Shown: positions 8,778 through 17,273, counted from the stretch's first letter. The stretch: 64,000 nucleotides of DNA from CBDBND01 sp965207985 (GCA_965207985.1 CBDBND010000034.1:186001-250000), one strand, 5' to 3'. Notes: generated by a model not told the origin, from the sequence alone. Made by a program: numbers and translations.

Positions 8778-9704
8778 CTATTCATCTGCCGCTAAGCGGA
8801 AACCGATGCCCCAATTGCGGCCGTTGGGGTCCATGCTGCTGCGGTTGGTCACAGTCATGAACGCCGGGCCTGTGTTCCAGCCGCCACCGCGGATGATACG
8901 ACGCTCGCAGTCTGCAGGCTCATGGGCTGATCCGTCTTTCGGAGTTTCCTGATACGGCCCAACCCCGCAATCCTGAATGAATTCCCAGGCATTGCCGAGG
9001 ATATCGTAAATACCCAAGGCCCCGCCGTCATAGGTGCCGACAGGCGATGTCTGAACATACCCGTCGTCGCAGGTGAAAAAGCGGTCGTCATCGGGCCCAT
9101 AAAAGCGGGAGTTACCGAAGGTGAACAAACCCGTATCGGAGGTTCTTAGAGTGTGGTCGACCGTATTCGTTTGCGTGCAAAGATTTTCTGCCGCCGTATA
9201 GGTACCGTGGGGAAACTGCAGGCGGGCGACGTACTCCCATTCCGCCTCTGTGGGCAAACGGTAAGTCCGGTCGCTCCCCTGGTTGAGCCAATCAATAAAT
9301 GCCTGAATGTCCGTCCAGCTGACACAAACGACAGGATGGTTTTGCTCTTGCTGAAAGCTGTGCTGCTGCCAGGAATGACCGGGATCCTTAGTGAGTTCGC
9401 CGTCCACATACCAATTGCAACCCGCGTCGGGCGTATGCCCCGTATCGGAAACAAAGGCGGCAAAATCGGCGACCGTCACTTCGTAAGCAGCCAGCAGGAA
9501 GGACCCAATGGTAACTTCGTGCACCGGCTGTTCGTCAGCCTGCCCCCGTTCCGAGCCCATCATAAAAGCGCCGCCCGGAATGTTGACCATTGATGGAACG
9601 GGTTTGTCTTGAGTCGAAGCGCCCCCTGTTGCGCAAACAAGTATGGAGGCAAAAAGCGCCAACCGGCATGCTTTGGATATCGGTTTATGTGCGAGATGTT
9701 TCAT
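8778..9704 (-). CDS. Exported SUMF1/formylglycine-enzyme-fold protein lacking the catalytic cysteines
   Basis: 308 residues from ATG 9704; an upstream in-frame start at 9755 would fall in the terminator hairpin. The first 31 residues are a signal peptide (KACRLALFASILVCATGGAS). The mature part is a full FGE-sulfatase domain: IPGGAFMMGSERGQADEQPVHEVTI, PVVCVSWTDIQAFIDWLN, YRLPTEAEWEYVARL, YDILGNAWEFIQDCG, RRIIRGGGWNTG and GIGFRLAADE. True formylglycine-generating enzymes have two Cys in the stretch between GGGW and GFR; here that stretch (AFMTVTNRSSMDPNGRNW) has none. It is therefore more likely a binding or scaffold member of the family than a sulfatase activator. It is the first gene of an operon with the DUF1838 gene. 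Confidence 0.8.
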   Translation of the reverse strand: MKHLAHKPISKACRLALFASILVCATGGASTQDKPVPSMVNIPGGAFMMGSERGQADEQPVHEVTIGSFLLAAYEVTVADFAAFVSDTGHTPDAGCNWYVDGELTKDPGHSWQQHSFQQEQNHPVVCVSWTDIQAFIDWLNQGSDRTYRLPTEAEWEYVARLQFPHGTYTAAENLCTQTNTVDHTLRTSDTGLFTFGNSRFYGPDDDRFFTCDDGYVQTSPVGTYDGGALGIYDILGNAWEFIQDCGVGPYQETPKDGSAHEPADCERRIIRGGGWNTGPAFMTVTNRSSMDPNGRNWGIGFRLAADE

Positions 9705-9722
9705 CGCTTCACTATAGCAAAA

Positions 9723-9752
9723 AAAACCCCGGACCAGCGGCCCGGGGTTTTT
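9723..9752. terminator. Bidirectional Rho-independent terminator
   Basis: Arms AAAACCCCGG (9723-9732) and CCGGGGTTTT (9742-9751) pair perfectly around a 9-base loop, with a T-run on both strands. It separates the exported-protein operon from the mobile-element scrap to its right. Confidence 0.85.
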
Positions 9753-9777
9753 CATAAGGTATCTGAACCAGCTCTAG

Positions 9778-10107
9778 CAGGCTGCTGAAAAAGTCTTCCT
9801 TTTGAGGCTTTGGAATGATTCTTTCTCTTTGTTGATTGCATGGAGGAAGTAATGCGTGGAGGCGACGATCGGACGGAGGGTCTTTTTTCTTATGTGAGCT
9901 GCGAGGCTCGTGTTCCGGCGACGCATCCGCTTCGCCTGATCCGTGCGCTGGTTGATGAGGCGCTGGAGCTTATGTCGCCGGATTTCGAGGGGTTGTATTC
10001 GAAGATCGGGCGTCCCTCGATCCCGCCGGAGAAGCTGTTGCGTGCGCTCCTGTTACAGGCCTTTTACTCAATCCGCTCGGAACGTCAGCTGATGGAGCAG
10101 ATGGATT
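9778..10107 (+). mobile_element. Truncated IS5-type element (5' 330 bp)
   Basis: Begins with CAGGCTGCTGAAAAAGT, directly preceded by the target sequence CTAG (9774-9777). It matches the corresponding end and the first 88 transposase codons of the complete element at 48502-50019 almost perfectly; one residue differs (RAL versus RGL). Homology stops at 10107, in the middle of the transposase. The second inverted repeat is absent, so a deletion started inside the element and ran into hsdR. Confidence 0.92.
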
Positions 10108-10829
10108 CGGCAACGGATCATCGAGTGATGAACGCCGTCCTCGATACTGTTGTTCAACGCTTCCAAGATCACGAGGAGGAAAAGCGGGAGAAGTTTCGAG
10201 GCCAATTGAAAGCCTATCGAAACCTCTATGCGTTCCTGTCTCAGATCATTCCCTATCAGGACAGCGATCTTGAACGCCTCTATGCTTTTGTAAGGAATCT
10301 TCTGGTGAAGCTCCCGCCACCGGGTGATGGCCAAGCCTTCGTTCTGGACGATGAGGTTGGGCTAAGGTTCTTCCGCTTGCAGCAAATGTCCGAAGGCTCT
10401 ATCGATCTCTCAGAGGGCGAGTCCGATCCGCTTAAAGGACCGACCGATATCGGCACAGCCCGCGCCAAGGACGAAGAAGTGGCGCTTTCGAGCTTGATTG
10501 ACCGCCTCAACGAGCGTTTCGGCACCCACTTCAACGAGGCGGACCAGTTGTTTTTCGACCAGATACGGATTTCTGCCGAGAACGACGAGACCATCGCAGA
10601 AGCAGCTCGCGCCAATAACTTCGCCAACTTCGCCGCTTATCTGGATCGCATGCTCGACGAGCTGTTCATCGCACGAATGGAGGGCAACGAAGAAATCTTC
10701 TCCAGAGTGATGACGGACACAGATTTTCGTTCGGTTGCACATGACCATCTTGCCCGAGAGATTTTCCGCCGGGTTCGCGATGGACAAGGTAATCCCTTCG
10801 AGGACCCTGCCCACCGGTTCAGGCTATGA
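9840..10829 (+). pseudogene. In-frame chimera: transposase N-terminus fused to HsdR C-terminus
   Basis: A 329-codon open frame. Residues 1-89 are the N-terminus of the IS5-type transposase (MEEVMRGGDDRTEGLFSYVS). Residues 90-329 are the C-terminal region of a type I restriction endonuclease R subunit: FLSQIIPYQDSDLERLYAF, MSEGSIDLSEGESDPLKGPTDIG, FNEADQLFFDQI and DELFIARMEGNEEIFSRV. The nuclease and helicase domains of HsdR, and hsdM and hsdS, are gone. The fusion is exactly in frame and keeps the transposase start codon, so a protein could still be made, but no restriction activity can be expected. It marks a lost restriction-modification locus. Confidence 0.85.
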
Positions 10830-10989
10830 TGTGGATATCATTGCTCCGATCTGCTACGCGCTTGCGTGCCTATTCAACAAGACTCTCCGTGAGGTCCGCT
10901 ATACATTGTCTTCCGAGAATCACCAACGTACAAAAATGGGAATCCGAAATCGCAAGAAAGTGCTCCCAAACCGCTAGAGCGGTATGATT

Positions 10990-11583
10990 TTAGGTTGGGT
11001 CATATCCTGCGTTTTTGAAATAGTTGGCGCATTCATTTGAGGTATAGGTATCGAGGAGTCTGCCGATGGCGGCTGAGACGGCCTCGACGGTTCGCGGCGC
11101 TTCGAGGCGGAGCAGATGCTTGAGCTTGGCGAAGACCTGCTCGATGGGATTGAGGTCGGGGGAGTACTTGGGCAGGAACAGGAGCCGGGCGCCGGCCTGG
11201 CGGATGGCCTGTCGCACGGCCTTGGACTTGTGAGAGCCGAGGTTGTCCATGATGACGATGTCGCCGGGCTTGAGGGTTGGGACCAACACGTCCTGCACAT
11301 AGATGCGGAAGCGCTCGCCGTTGATCGGCCCGTCGACGAGCCAGGGCGCATCGATTCGGTCGTGGCGCAGCGCGGCGAGGAAGGTCGCGGTGTGCCAGCG
11401 GCCATGTGGCGCCTCGCCGATCAGTCGCGCGCCCTTTGACCCCCAGCCCCGCAGGGGCGCCATGTTGGTCCTGGTCCAGGTCTCGTCGATGAACACCAGG
11501 CGCGTCGGGTCAACCCGGTCGCGGTACTTCAACCACTGAGCGCGGCGGCGCGCCACGTCACGGCGCCGACGCTCGCCAGCCAC
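10990..11583 (-). CDS. IS630 transposase, second frame (DDE domain), copy 1
   Basis: 197 codons with the DDE_3 catalytic blocks VFIDETWTRTNM, VIMDNLGSHKS and LPKYSPDLNPIEQVFAKLK; the last supplies the final acidic residue. It is read in the +1 phase relative to the upstream helix-turn-helix frame. The two are expected to be joined by slippage on a run of eight A (minus strand, 11589-11596). The GTG that opens this frame has no Shine-Dalgarno sequence, which fits expression only as a fusion. Confidence 0.9.
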   Translation of the reverse strand: MAGERRRRDVARRRAQWLKYRDRVDPTRLVFIDETWTRTNMAPLRGWGSKGARLIGEAPHGRWHTATFLAALRHDRIDAPWLVDGPINGERFRIYVQDVLVPTLKPGDIVIMDNLGSHKSKAVRQAIRQAGARLLFLPKYSPDLNPIEQVFAKLKHLLRLEAPRTVEAVSAAIGRLLDTYTSNECANYFKNAGYDPT

Positions 11584-11935
11584 CAGCGTTTTTTTTATAG
11601 CTCAGGCCCTGCTCGTGAACGAAGGTCCAGACCGAACGGTAGTCCACCTTCAGGCCCCGATCCGCCAGCTCCCCGACAAGCCCATGAAGCGTGAAATCCC
11701 CCCGCGCCACCCGGTCCCGCAACCAGCGCTCGTGCGCCCCCCGGATCGCACGCGGCTTGTAACCGCCCATCCGGCCCGGCGCCGCGCTGCCCGTCCGCCG
11801 GTAGCGCGCCAGCCAGGCAACCGCCGTGCTCTCGCCGATCCCGAAATGCCGCGCCGCCGCCCGGCACGACATCCCGTCGCGCGACACAGCCGAAATAACC
11901 CGTTCTCGAAGATCAAGGGAATAAGCTCTTGCCAT
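11558..11935 (-). CDS. IS630 transposase, first frame (DNA-binding), copy 1
   Basis: From ATG 11935: MARAYSLDLRERVISAV, then the helix-turn-helix CRAAARHFGIGESTAVAWL and a second winged region GLKVDYRSVWTFVHEQGLSYKKN. Past the A8 run the frame leaves the family consensus and stops. The continuation matching IS630 transposases (TLVAGERRRRDVARR) is in the +1 phase. A longer upstream extension to 12028 would start outside the conserved domain. Confidence 0.88.
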   Translation of the reverse strand: MARAYSLDLRERVISAVSRDGMSCRAAARHFGIGESTAVAWLARYRRTGSAAPGRMGGYKPRAIRGAHERWLRDRVARGDFTLHGLVGELADRGLKVDYRSVWTFVHEQGLSYKKNAGGWRASAP

Positions 11936-12014
11936 CCTTGCTGGCCTCCTTACCCAGCAAGAATCTTGAATCAGAAATCGAAAAGCTTGTGAATCCCTAA
12001 AATGACTCCGTCTA

Positions 12015-12841
12015 GGGTCTGTTGACATTTAGTGGATTCCCAATGTCGCGGAAAAGTGATTCAAGCCTCCTTTTGCAAGGAGTGTTTGATGAAGTCAGAG
12101 CGTTTTGTGATCACGGACAATGTTTGGGAGAAAATTTGGCGTCATCTACCGGGCAAGGCGACGGACCGTGGCGTGACGGCGGCGGACAACCGCCTGTTTT
12201 TGGAGGCGGTTTTGTGGCGGGTGCGCGCAGGGTCGCCGTGGCGCGCTCTGCCCCCGGCGTTCGGCAATTGGAACAGCGTCTTCCAGCGCTTTCGCCGATG
12301 GGCGAAGAAGGGTGTCTTCGAGCGGCTGTTCGAGGAGTTGTCGGCGGAACCGGATTTCGAATATGCCCTCATCGACGCCACCATCGTCAGCGTTCACCAG
12401 AAGGCGAGCGGCGCAAAAGGGGGACTCAAAATCAGGCCATCGGCCGATCACGGGGCGGATTGACCACCAAGATCATCGCCCTGGTCGACGCACTGGGGTG
12501 TCTGGTCCGCTTCGTGCTGCTCCCTGGCCAGCGCCACGACATGATGGGCGTCCAGCCGTTGATCGACGACGTTCACTTCGATGCCCTCATCGCCGACAAG
12601 GCATTCGATGCCGGCTGGCTGCGAGAGCAACTGGACCAACGTGGCGCAAGCGCCGTCATTCCCTCGCTCGCCAACAGGAAGCGGCCGGCGGCCTACGACA
12701 AGCACATGTACCGCTGGCGACATCTGATCGAAAACTACTTCGCCAAGATCAAGGAATTCCGACAAGACCGACATCAGCTACGCCGCAAACTGCAACCTCG
12801 TCGCAACCATCATCGCCCATGCGTTAAATGTCAACAGACCC
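12015..12841 (+). mobile_element. IS5-family (IS427-type) element nested in IS630 copy 1
   Basis: 827 bp bounded by perfect 16-bp inverted repeats, GGGTCTGTTGACATTT and its complement, with a TA duplication (12013-12014 and 12842-12843). Size, TA target and two overlapping transposase frames fit the IS427 group. The insertion site corresponds to TA 35650-35651 in the uninterrupted copy 2, which proves the nesting. Confidence 0.94.
12089..12463 (+). CDS. IS427-type transposase, first frame
   Basis: 124 residues from ATG 12089, preceded by AAGGAG. It contains the N-terminal domain typical of this group (SERFVITDNVWEKIWRHLPG, FLEAVLWRVRAGSPWRALP, WNSVFQRFRRWAKKGVFERL) and the first catalytic Asp in ALIDATIVSVHQ. 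The second frame is in the -1 phase; the switch probably occurs on GCAAAAGGGGGA near 12413-12424. Confidence 0.88.
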   Translation: MKSERFVITDNVWEKIWRHLPGKATDRGVTAADNRLFLEAVLWRVRAGSPWRALPPAFGNWNSVFQRFRRWAKKGVFERLFEELSAEPDFEYALIDATIVSVHQKASGAKGGLKIRPSADHGAD

Positions 12842-12852
12842 TAATCACATAA
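12421..12852 (+). pseudogene. IS427-type transposase, second frame, damaged C-terminus
   Basis: Continues the transposase in the -1 phase: QNQAIGRSRGGLTTKIIALVDALG, LIADKAFDAGWL and the YRWRHLIENYFAKIKEF block with the last acidic residue. After KEF the expected ending is lost. The conserved tail (DKTDISYAANCNLVATI) is present in yet another frame right behind it, so roughly 20 bases including a frame-breaking number were deleted near 12760. The element is probably no longer autonomous. Confidence 0.75.
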
Positions 12853-12994
12853 AGCTCTAGGTGTACCGCTGACCCCTTTCAATACCCTGGCAGTGTAGCC
12901 GGGGGTGGTTAACGAATCCTTTGGATTCAAGGTCTTCTGAGGAGTCTGCGAATACATTTTTATGACCATTTTGGCCCGCCTGCCATAGAATTGT

Positions 12995-14818
12995 TCACTC
13001 TACGGTCACACTCTTGGCTAGATTGCGCGGCTGGTCCACATCCGTGCCCTTAAGGACTGCTGTGTGATAGGCGAGCAACTGAACCGGTGCAGCGTACAGC
13101 AAGGGAACCATCATTGGCTCCACATCGGGGACTTGAATGATCTGCACCGCCCGGGTCCCAACCCGTTCCGCTCCTTTTGCGTCAGTGACGGCAATGACCC
13201 ACCCGCCCCGGGCGGTTGCTTGTTCGATATTGGACAGCGTTTTGTCGAAAAGACCGTCGGATGGCGCCAATGCGATCACGGGCATTTGCTCGTCTATGAG
13301 GGCGATGGGACCATGTTTCATTTCACCCGCTGCGTAGCCTTCGGCATGGATATAGGAAATTTCTTTTAACTTGAGCGCGCCCTCCATGGCGATGGGGTAG
13401 GAAAGGCCACGGCCGAGATAAAGAACGTCTGACGCCTCAACCAAGGAATGCGATATCTCGCGTATGTCATCTTCGTTATGAAAAAACTCAGCGATCTTTG
13501 CCGGTACCTCTGTAAGGGCTGTCATCAATTGCTGCTCTTGTTCCAATGTCAAAGCGCCACGCTGTCGTGCCAAGCCAACGGCAAAACACGCCAACACTGC
13601 CAATTGGGTGGTGAATGCCTTGGTGGAAGCCACACCAATTTCGGGTCCGGCCAAAGTCTGAAGAATGACGTCGGATTCACGGGCGATGGTGCTTTCAGCA
13701 ACGTTGACGACTGACACAACATGTTGCTCTTGCGCCCGGCAATACCGCAGCGGCGCCAAAGTATCGGCTGTTTCACCGGACTGGGAAATGAACAACGCCA
13801 GCCCACCCTCTGGTAGGGGCGGCTCGCGGTAACGGAACTCGGACCCGATATCCACATCAACGGGCACCCGAGCAATCTGTTCAATCCAATACTTGGCGAT
13901 TAGGCCCGCAAGATATGCGGTTCCGCATCCGACAATGGTGATCTTTGGCACACTGGTGAGATCGAACGGCATCTCAGGCAACGCGGCAGTTCTATCCCCC
14001 GCATTGATAAAGGCTGTAAGCGTATCGCCGATCACCTGGGGCTGTTCGTGAATCTCTTTGATCATGAAATGGCGGTATTCACCCTTGCCGATGAGGGCAC
14101 CGGAAAGGGCTGTTTGACTCACCTCCCGATTCATCGGGTTGCCGTTATCGTCCCGCACCGTCATGCCATCACGGTTGACCACAACCCAGTCACCGTCGTC
14201 CAGATAGGCGATCTTTTGCGTCATTTGGGCCAATGCGAGCGCATCTGACCCGACAAACATCTCGCCATCGCCGAAGCCCACAGCCAGCGGCGGGCCATGG
14301 CGGGCGCCGATCAGCATGTCGTCGCGTTCGGCGAACAGAATGGTCAAGGCGTAAGCCCCCCGTAACTCCTTGATCGCTGCATGGGCCGCAGCCTCATGAT
14401 CAAGCCCGGCATCCAAGTGAGAGGTGATCAGATGAACCACGACCTCGGAATCCGTTTCCGATTCAAACGTGTGACCGGCCGCGCTGAGCTTGTCTCGCAA
14501 CTCTTGAAAGTTTTCGATAATGCCGTTGTGAACCACGGCCACGCGGCCGTCGGAATGGGGATGGGCATTGGTTTCGTTGGCTGCTCCGTGGGTGGCCCAG
14601 CGGGTATGGCCAATGCCGATGATCCCCTTGAGAGGGTCTTCTTTCAAACGCGCTTCGAGATTTGTGATTTTTCCTTCCGCGCGTCTGCGCTGAATCCCGT
14701 TGCCGTCGAGCGTGGCGATCCCGGCGGAATCGTATCCCCGGTATTCAAGCCGTTTGAGACTTTCCACCAAGTACGGTGCGACTTCATTGACGCCGACAAT
14801 GCCGATGATCCCACACAC
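12995..14818 (-). CDS. glmS: Glutamine-fructose-6-phosphate aminotransferase
   Basis: 607 residues. Cys2 of MCGIIGIVG is the glutaminase nucleophile, and GHTRWATHG near residue 72 belongs to the same domain. The sugar-isomerase half has two SIS domains (GCGTAYLAG...SQSGETADTLAPLRYCR, then LGRGLSYPIAMEGALKLKEISYIHAEGYAAGEMKHGPIALID) and ends in the family-typical KSVTVE. It makes glucosamine-6-phosphate for peptidoglycan and LPS precursors. It lies 3 bp after glmU on the same strand, a common alphaproteobacterial operon. No glmS ribozyme-like leader is possible with this spacing. Confidence 0.97.
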   Translation of the reverse strand: MCGIIGIVGVNEVAPYLVESLKRLEYRGYDSAGIATLDGNGIQRRRAEGKITNLEARLKEDPLKGIIGIGHTRWATHGAANETNAHPHSDGRVAVVHNGIIENFQELRDKLSAAGHTFESETDSEVVVHLITSHLDAGLDHEAAAHAAIKELRGAYALTILFAERDDMLIGARHGPPLAVGFGDGEMFVGSDALALAQMTQKIAYLDDGDWVVVNRDGMTVRDDNGNPMNREVSQTALSGALIGKGEYRHFMIKEIHEQPQVIGDTLTAFINAGDRTAALPEMPFDLTSVPKITIVGCGTAYLAGLIAKYWIEQIARVPVDVDIGSEFRYREPPLPEGGLALFISQSGETADTLAPLRYCRAQEQHVVSVVNVAESTIARESDVILQTLAGPEIGVASTKAFTTQLAVLACFAVGLARQRGALTLEQEQQLMTALTEVPAKIAEFFHNEDDIREISHSLVEASDVLYLGRGLSYPIAMEGALKLKEISYIHAEGYAAGEMKHGPIALIDEQMPVIALAPSDGLFDKTLSNIEQATARGGWVIAVTDAKGAERVGTRAVQIIQVPDVEPMMVPLLYAAPVQLLAYHTAVLKGTDVDQPRNLAKSVTVE

Positions 14819-14821
14819 CGG

Positions 14822-16174
14822 TTAGCGATCCTCGGTTTTCTTGTCTTTAATGGCCTTGCGGGAGGCTTTGTATTTTTTCGCCGTACCTTCCCGGTTCTCC
14901 TGAGGCGCTTTACTGACGGCAATGGCGTCGGCAGGCACGTCTTTACGGATCACGGACCCGGCTCCGGTAATCGCACCGTCACCGACCTTAACCGGTGCCA
15001 CCAGGACCGTATTGGAGCCGATGGAAACCCCCTCCCCGATATCCGTGTGAGATTTGTTGAAACCGTCGTAATTGGCGGTGATGGTTCCGGCGCCGATGTT
15101 GGAGTCTTTGCCGATGCGGGCATCGCCCACATAGGTTAGGTGATTGACCTTGGCGCCTTGTTCAATGCGGGCGTTTTTGATCTCAACGAAATTGCCGACG
15201 TGCGCTGAGGCGTCCACTTGGGCACCCGGGCGCAACCGGGCATAAGGACCAATGATCGCACCGTCTGCGATGACCGCCTGTTCAAAATGGCAAAAGCCAT
15301 TGATGGTGACGTTGTTGCCGACGGTCACACCTGGCCCGAACACTGTGAACGGCCCTACGTCCACATCCTGGCCAAACGCCGTGTCAAAGGAGAGAAATGT
15401 ACTGTCAGGATCCCTTAGGGTGACGCCGGCTGACATGGCGGCATTGCGATAGCGGGATTGCAGCAACTGCTCGGCGATTGCGAGATCAGCGCGTGTATTG
15501 ATACCAGCAAACTCATCAGCGTCACCCTCAACGAAGACGCAGGTTTGTCCGTCTGAGCGTGCAAGTTCGACGATGTCCGTGAGGTAGTATTCCTTTTTGG
15601 CATTATCGTTATTCAGCCTACCAATCCAGTCGGTCAGTTGATTTCCGTCCACGGCCATAACACCGGAATTACACAGAGAAATGGTCAACTCATCGGATGA
15701 CGCATCCAGCGCCTCGACGATCCGTTCAACTGTCTCCCCGTTGGTAATGAGGCGGCCATAAACGCCAGGATCGTCCGGACGGAAAGCCAGCAGAACCAGG
15801 GCCGCTCCTGAATTTTTTCTTTCGACAAGGCGTTTCAACGTTTCGGGAGAGAGCAAGGGATGGTCACCGAAAACGACGAGAACCGTTTGGTCATTGGCAT
15901 CGTGCTTTTCCAATGCGCATTTGACGGCATGACCGGTTCCGAGCCGGTCTTTCTGCACCACCACTTTGTGTGGTGAAAACCGGTCGGCCTGTGTCTCTAG
16001 TTCAGGACCGATGACAACGACCATGTCATCAACGTTCATCGCCGAAAGGCTGGCAAGAACATGGTCGATAACCGGCCGTCCGGCCAGCCCATGCATGACT
16101 TTAGGAGTTTTCGACACCATGCGGGTGCCCATTCCAGCGGCCAGCACGATGGCGAGGGTCTGAGCGGAGGACAT
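14822..16174 (-). CDS. glmU: Bifunctional GlcNAc-1-P uridyltransferase / glucosamine-1-P acetyltransferase
   Basis: 450 residues from ATG 16174; the open frame extends 84 bp further but the family starts here (LAIVLAAGMGTRM). The N-terminal pyrophosphorylase domain has VVFGDHPLL and GVMAVDG. The C-terminal half is a left-handed beta-helix of hexapeptides (VGPFTVFGPGVTVGNNVTI, IGPYARLRPGAQVDASAHVG) with the acetyltransferase site NHLTYVGDARIGKDSNIGAGT. It produces UDP-GlcNAc, following GlmS and GlmM. Transcribed together with glmS. Confidence 0.97.
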   Translation of the reverse strand: MSSAQTLAIVLAAGMGTRMVSKTPKVMHGLAGRPVIDHVLASLSAMNVDDMVVVIGPELETQADRFSPHKVVVQKDRLGTGHAVKCALEKHDANDQTVLVVFGDHPLLSPETLKRLVERKNSGAALVLLAFRPDDPGVYGRLITNGETVERIVEALDASSDELTISLCNSGVMAVDGNQLTDWIGRLNNDNAKKEYYLTDIVELARSDGQTCVFVEGDADEFAGINTRADLAIAEQLLQSRYRNAAMSAGVTLRDPDSTFLSFDTAFGQDVDVGPFTVFGPGVTVGNNVTINGFCHFEQAVIADGAIIGPYARLRPGAQVDASAHVGNFVEIKNARIEQGAKVNHLTYVGDARIGKDSNIGAGTITANYDGFNKSHTDIGEGVSIGSNTVLVAPVKVGDGAITGAGSVIRKDVPADAIAVSKAPQENREGTAKKYKASRKAIKDKKTEDR

Positions 16175-16374
16175 GCACCATTCCTGCTGTAACGTGTGCC
16201 GGCCGTGTGCCAGATCGGCAGTCCTTGGCGAGGCGCGCCCACAATGCCATGGGGTCATGGTGCAATAAAGGCAAAGAATGGCGGTTTTCAGGCTTTAGAC
16301 CATTACAAACCGGTCAGGTGCGGCCTGTCTTGACGGGCCAAAAACCGGTCCGTATACAGCCCTCCTTCCGGTGC

Positions 16375-16449
16375 GGGCGATTAGCTCAGCGGGAGAGCGC
16401 TCGCCTCACACGCGAGAGGCCACTGGTTCAATCCCAGTATCGCCCACCA
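16375..16449 (+). tRNA. tRNA-Val(CAC)
   Basis: 75 nt with a 7-bp acceptor stem (GGGCGAT/ATCGCCC), D-arm TTAGCTCAGCGGGAGAGC, anticodon stem CTCGC/GCGAG with loop CTCACAC (anticodon CAC), a T-loop GGTTCAATCC, and CCA encoded at the 3' end. Confidence 0.96.
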
Positions 16450-16556
16450 TTCCCTCCGGCCGGACGTTTCCGACACCACATTTGATTGAACGCCTTATAG
16501 ACGAGGGGTACCATCCGATCAGATCGTTATCTCCGTGAAACACTGGGGAGTCTGAC

Positions 16557-17273
16557 ATGGCAGACCTGAGTAAAGTCACATCGATCTTTCGAAAAGCGAT
16601 TTCCAAGCGGCGTTTCCTCGGTTTCTTGACCGGTGCGACGGCGGCCTCGCTGGCGGGCGGGTCCAAAGCCGAGGCAGCGGAAGGGACAACGGACGAAAGC
16701 ACGGCCACCTTCGGCACTATGCCCAACACGTTCATAGGCCGCGTACCGTGGGAGAAATTACCACCCCACATGCAGCGCTCATGGGACGGCGCTCAGAAAT
16801 TGCATGGCGACACCACCTTCGTCGAGACCTTCGGCAATGCGCCGCACATCTACGATTGGTACCTCAATGACTACTACGGCAAGGTCTACCATTCGGGAAA
16901 CATCGACAAACGGGTGATGGAACTGGTGCGGTTGCGTCTGGCCAATGTGCATGGCTGTGCTTTCTGCAACCGGGGCGACCGAATTGCCGCCTTGGAAGCC
17001 GGCGTTCCACTCGAGCAGATCGAACAATTAGAAGATTACGAAAACGGTCCGTTCACGGAAAAAGAAAAGTCGGCCCTCGCCCTTGCCGATGTCATGGTGC
17101 TCACCAATCCCAAAGGCATGCTGACGCAAAAGATCTATGACCGCGCCCGCGCTCACTTTGATGACGGTCAGTTGATGGAACTGGGTGTCAACATGGCCGT
17201 GCTCTGCGGTATGGCAAAGTTCCTCTTCGCTTATGATCTGGTTGAAAAGGAAGACTATTGTCCGTTCCTCTAA
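16557..17273 (+). CDS. Exported carboxymuconolactone-decarboxylase-like (AhpD-fold) protein
   Basis: 238 residues. The N-terminus KRRFLGFLTGATAASLAGG resembles a twin-arginine signal. The mature part has the CMD/AhpD core: VMELVRLRLANVHGCAFCNRGDRIAALEAG with the CxxC pair (Cys-Ala-Phe-Cys) and a downstream acidic region, FTEKEKSALALADVMVL. Relatives use the CxxC pair in thiol peroxidase or lactone chemistry. It overlaps the following TlpA-like gene by 16 bp, so the two are translationally coupled; a thioredoxin-like partner fits a CxxC enzyme needing reduction. The substrate is unknown. Confidence 0.78.
   Translation: MADLSKVTSIFRKAISKRRFLGFLTGATAASLAGGSKAEAAEGTTDESTATFGTMPNTFIGRVPWEKLPPHMQRSWDGAQKLHGDTTFVETFGNAPHIYDWYLNDYYGKVYHSGNIDKRVMELVRLRLANVHGCAFCNRGDRIAALEAGVPLEQIEQLEDYENGPFTEKEKSALALADVMVLTNPKGMLTQKIYDRARAHFDDGQLMELGVNMAVLCGMAKFLFAYDLVEKEDYCPFL

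Larger units (their letters stand above)
10977..12857 (-). mobile_element. IS630-family element, copy 1, interrupted by an IS427-type element
   Basis: Flanked by the TA target duplication (10975-10976 and 12858-12859). The ends GAGCGGTATG... and ...CATAAAGCTC form imperfect inverted repeats. Apart from the 827-bp insertion near its right end, it is identical in the parts compared to copy 2 at 34614-35665, with a constant offset of 23637. The gap between HsdR and this element (10830-10974) holds no recognisable gene. Confidence 0.93.

Noticed and set aside
10830..10976. A short open stretch (LYIVFRESPTYKNG...) continuing across the IS630 site after its removal
   Set aside because: It is about 40 codons, begins after a stop, and has no start or family features.
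14381..15139. A 252-codon plus-strand frame across the glmU-glmS junction
   Set aside because: It is antisense to two well-identified genes, has no family features, and its composition is that of a codon-position shadow.
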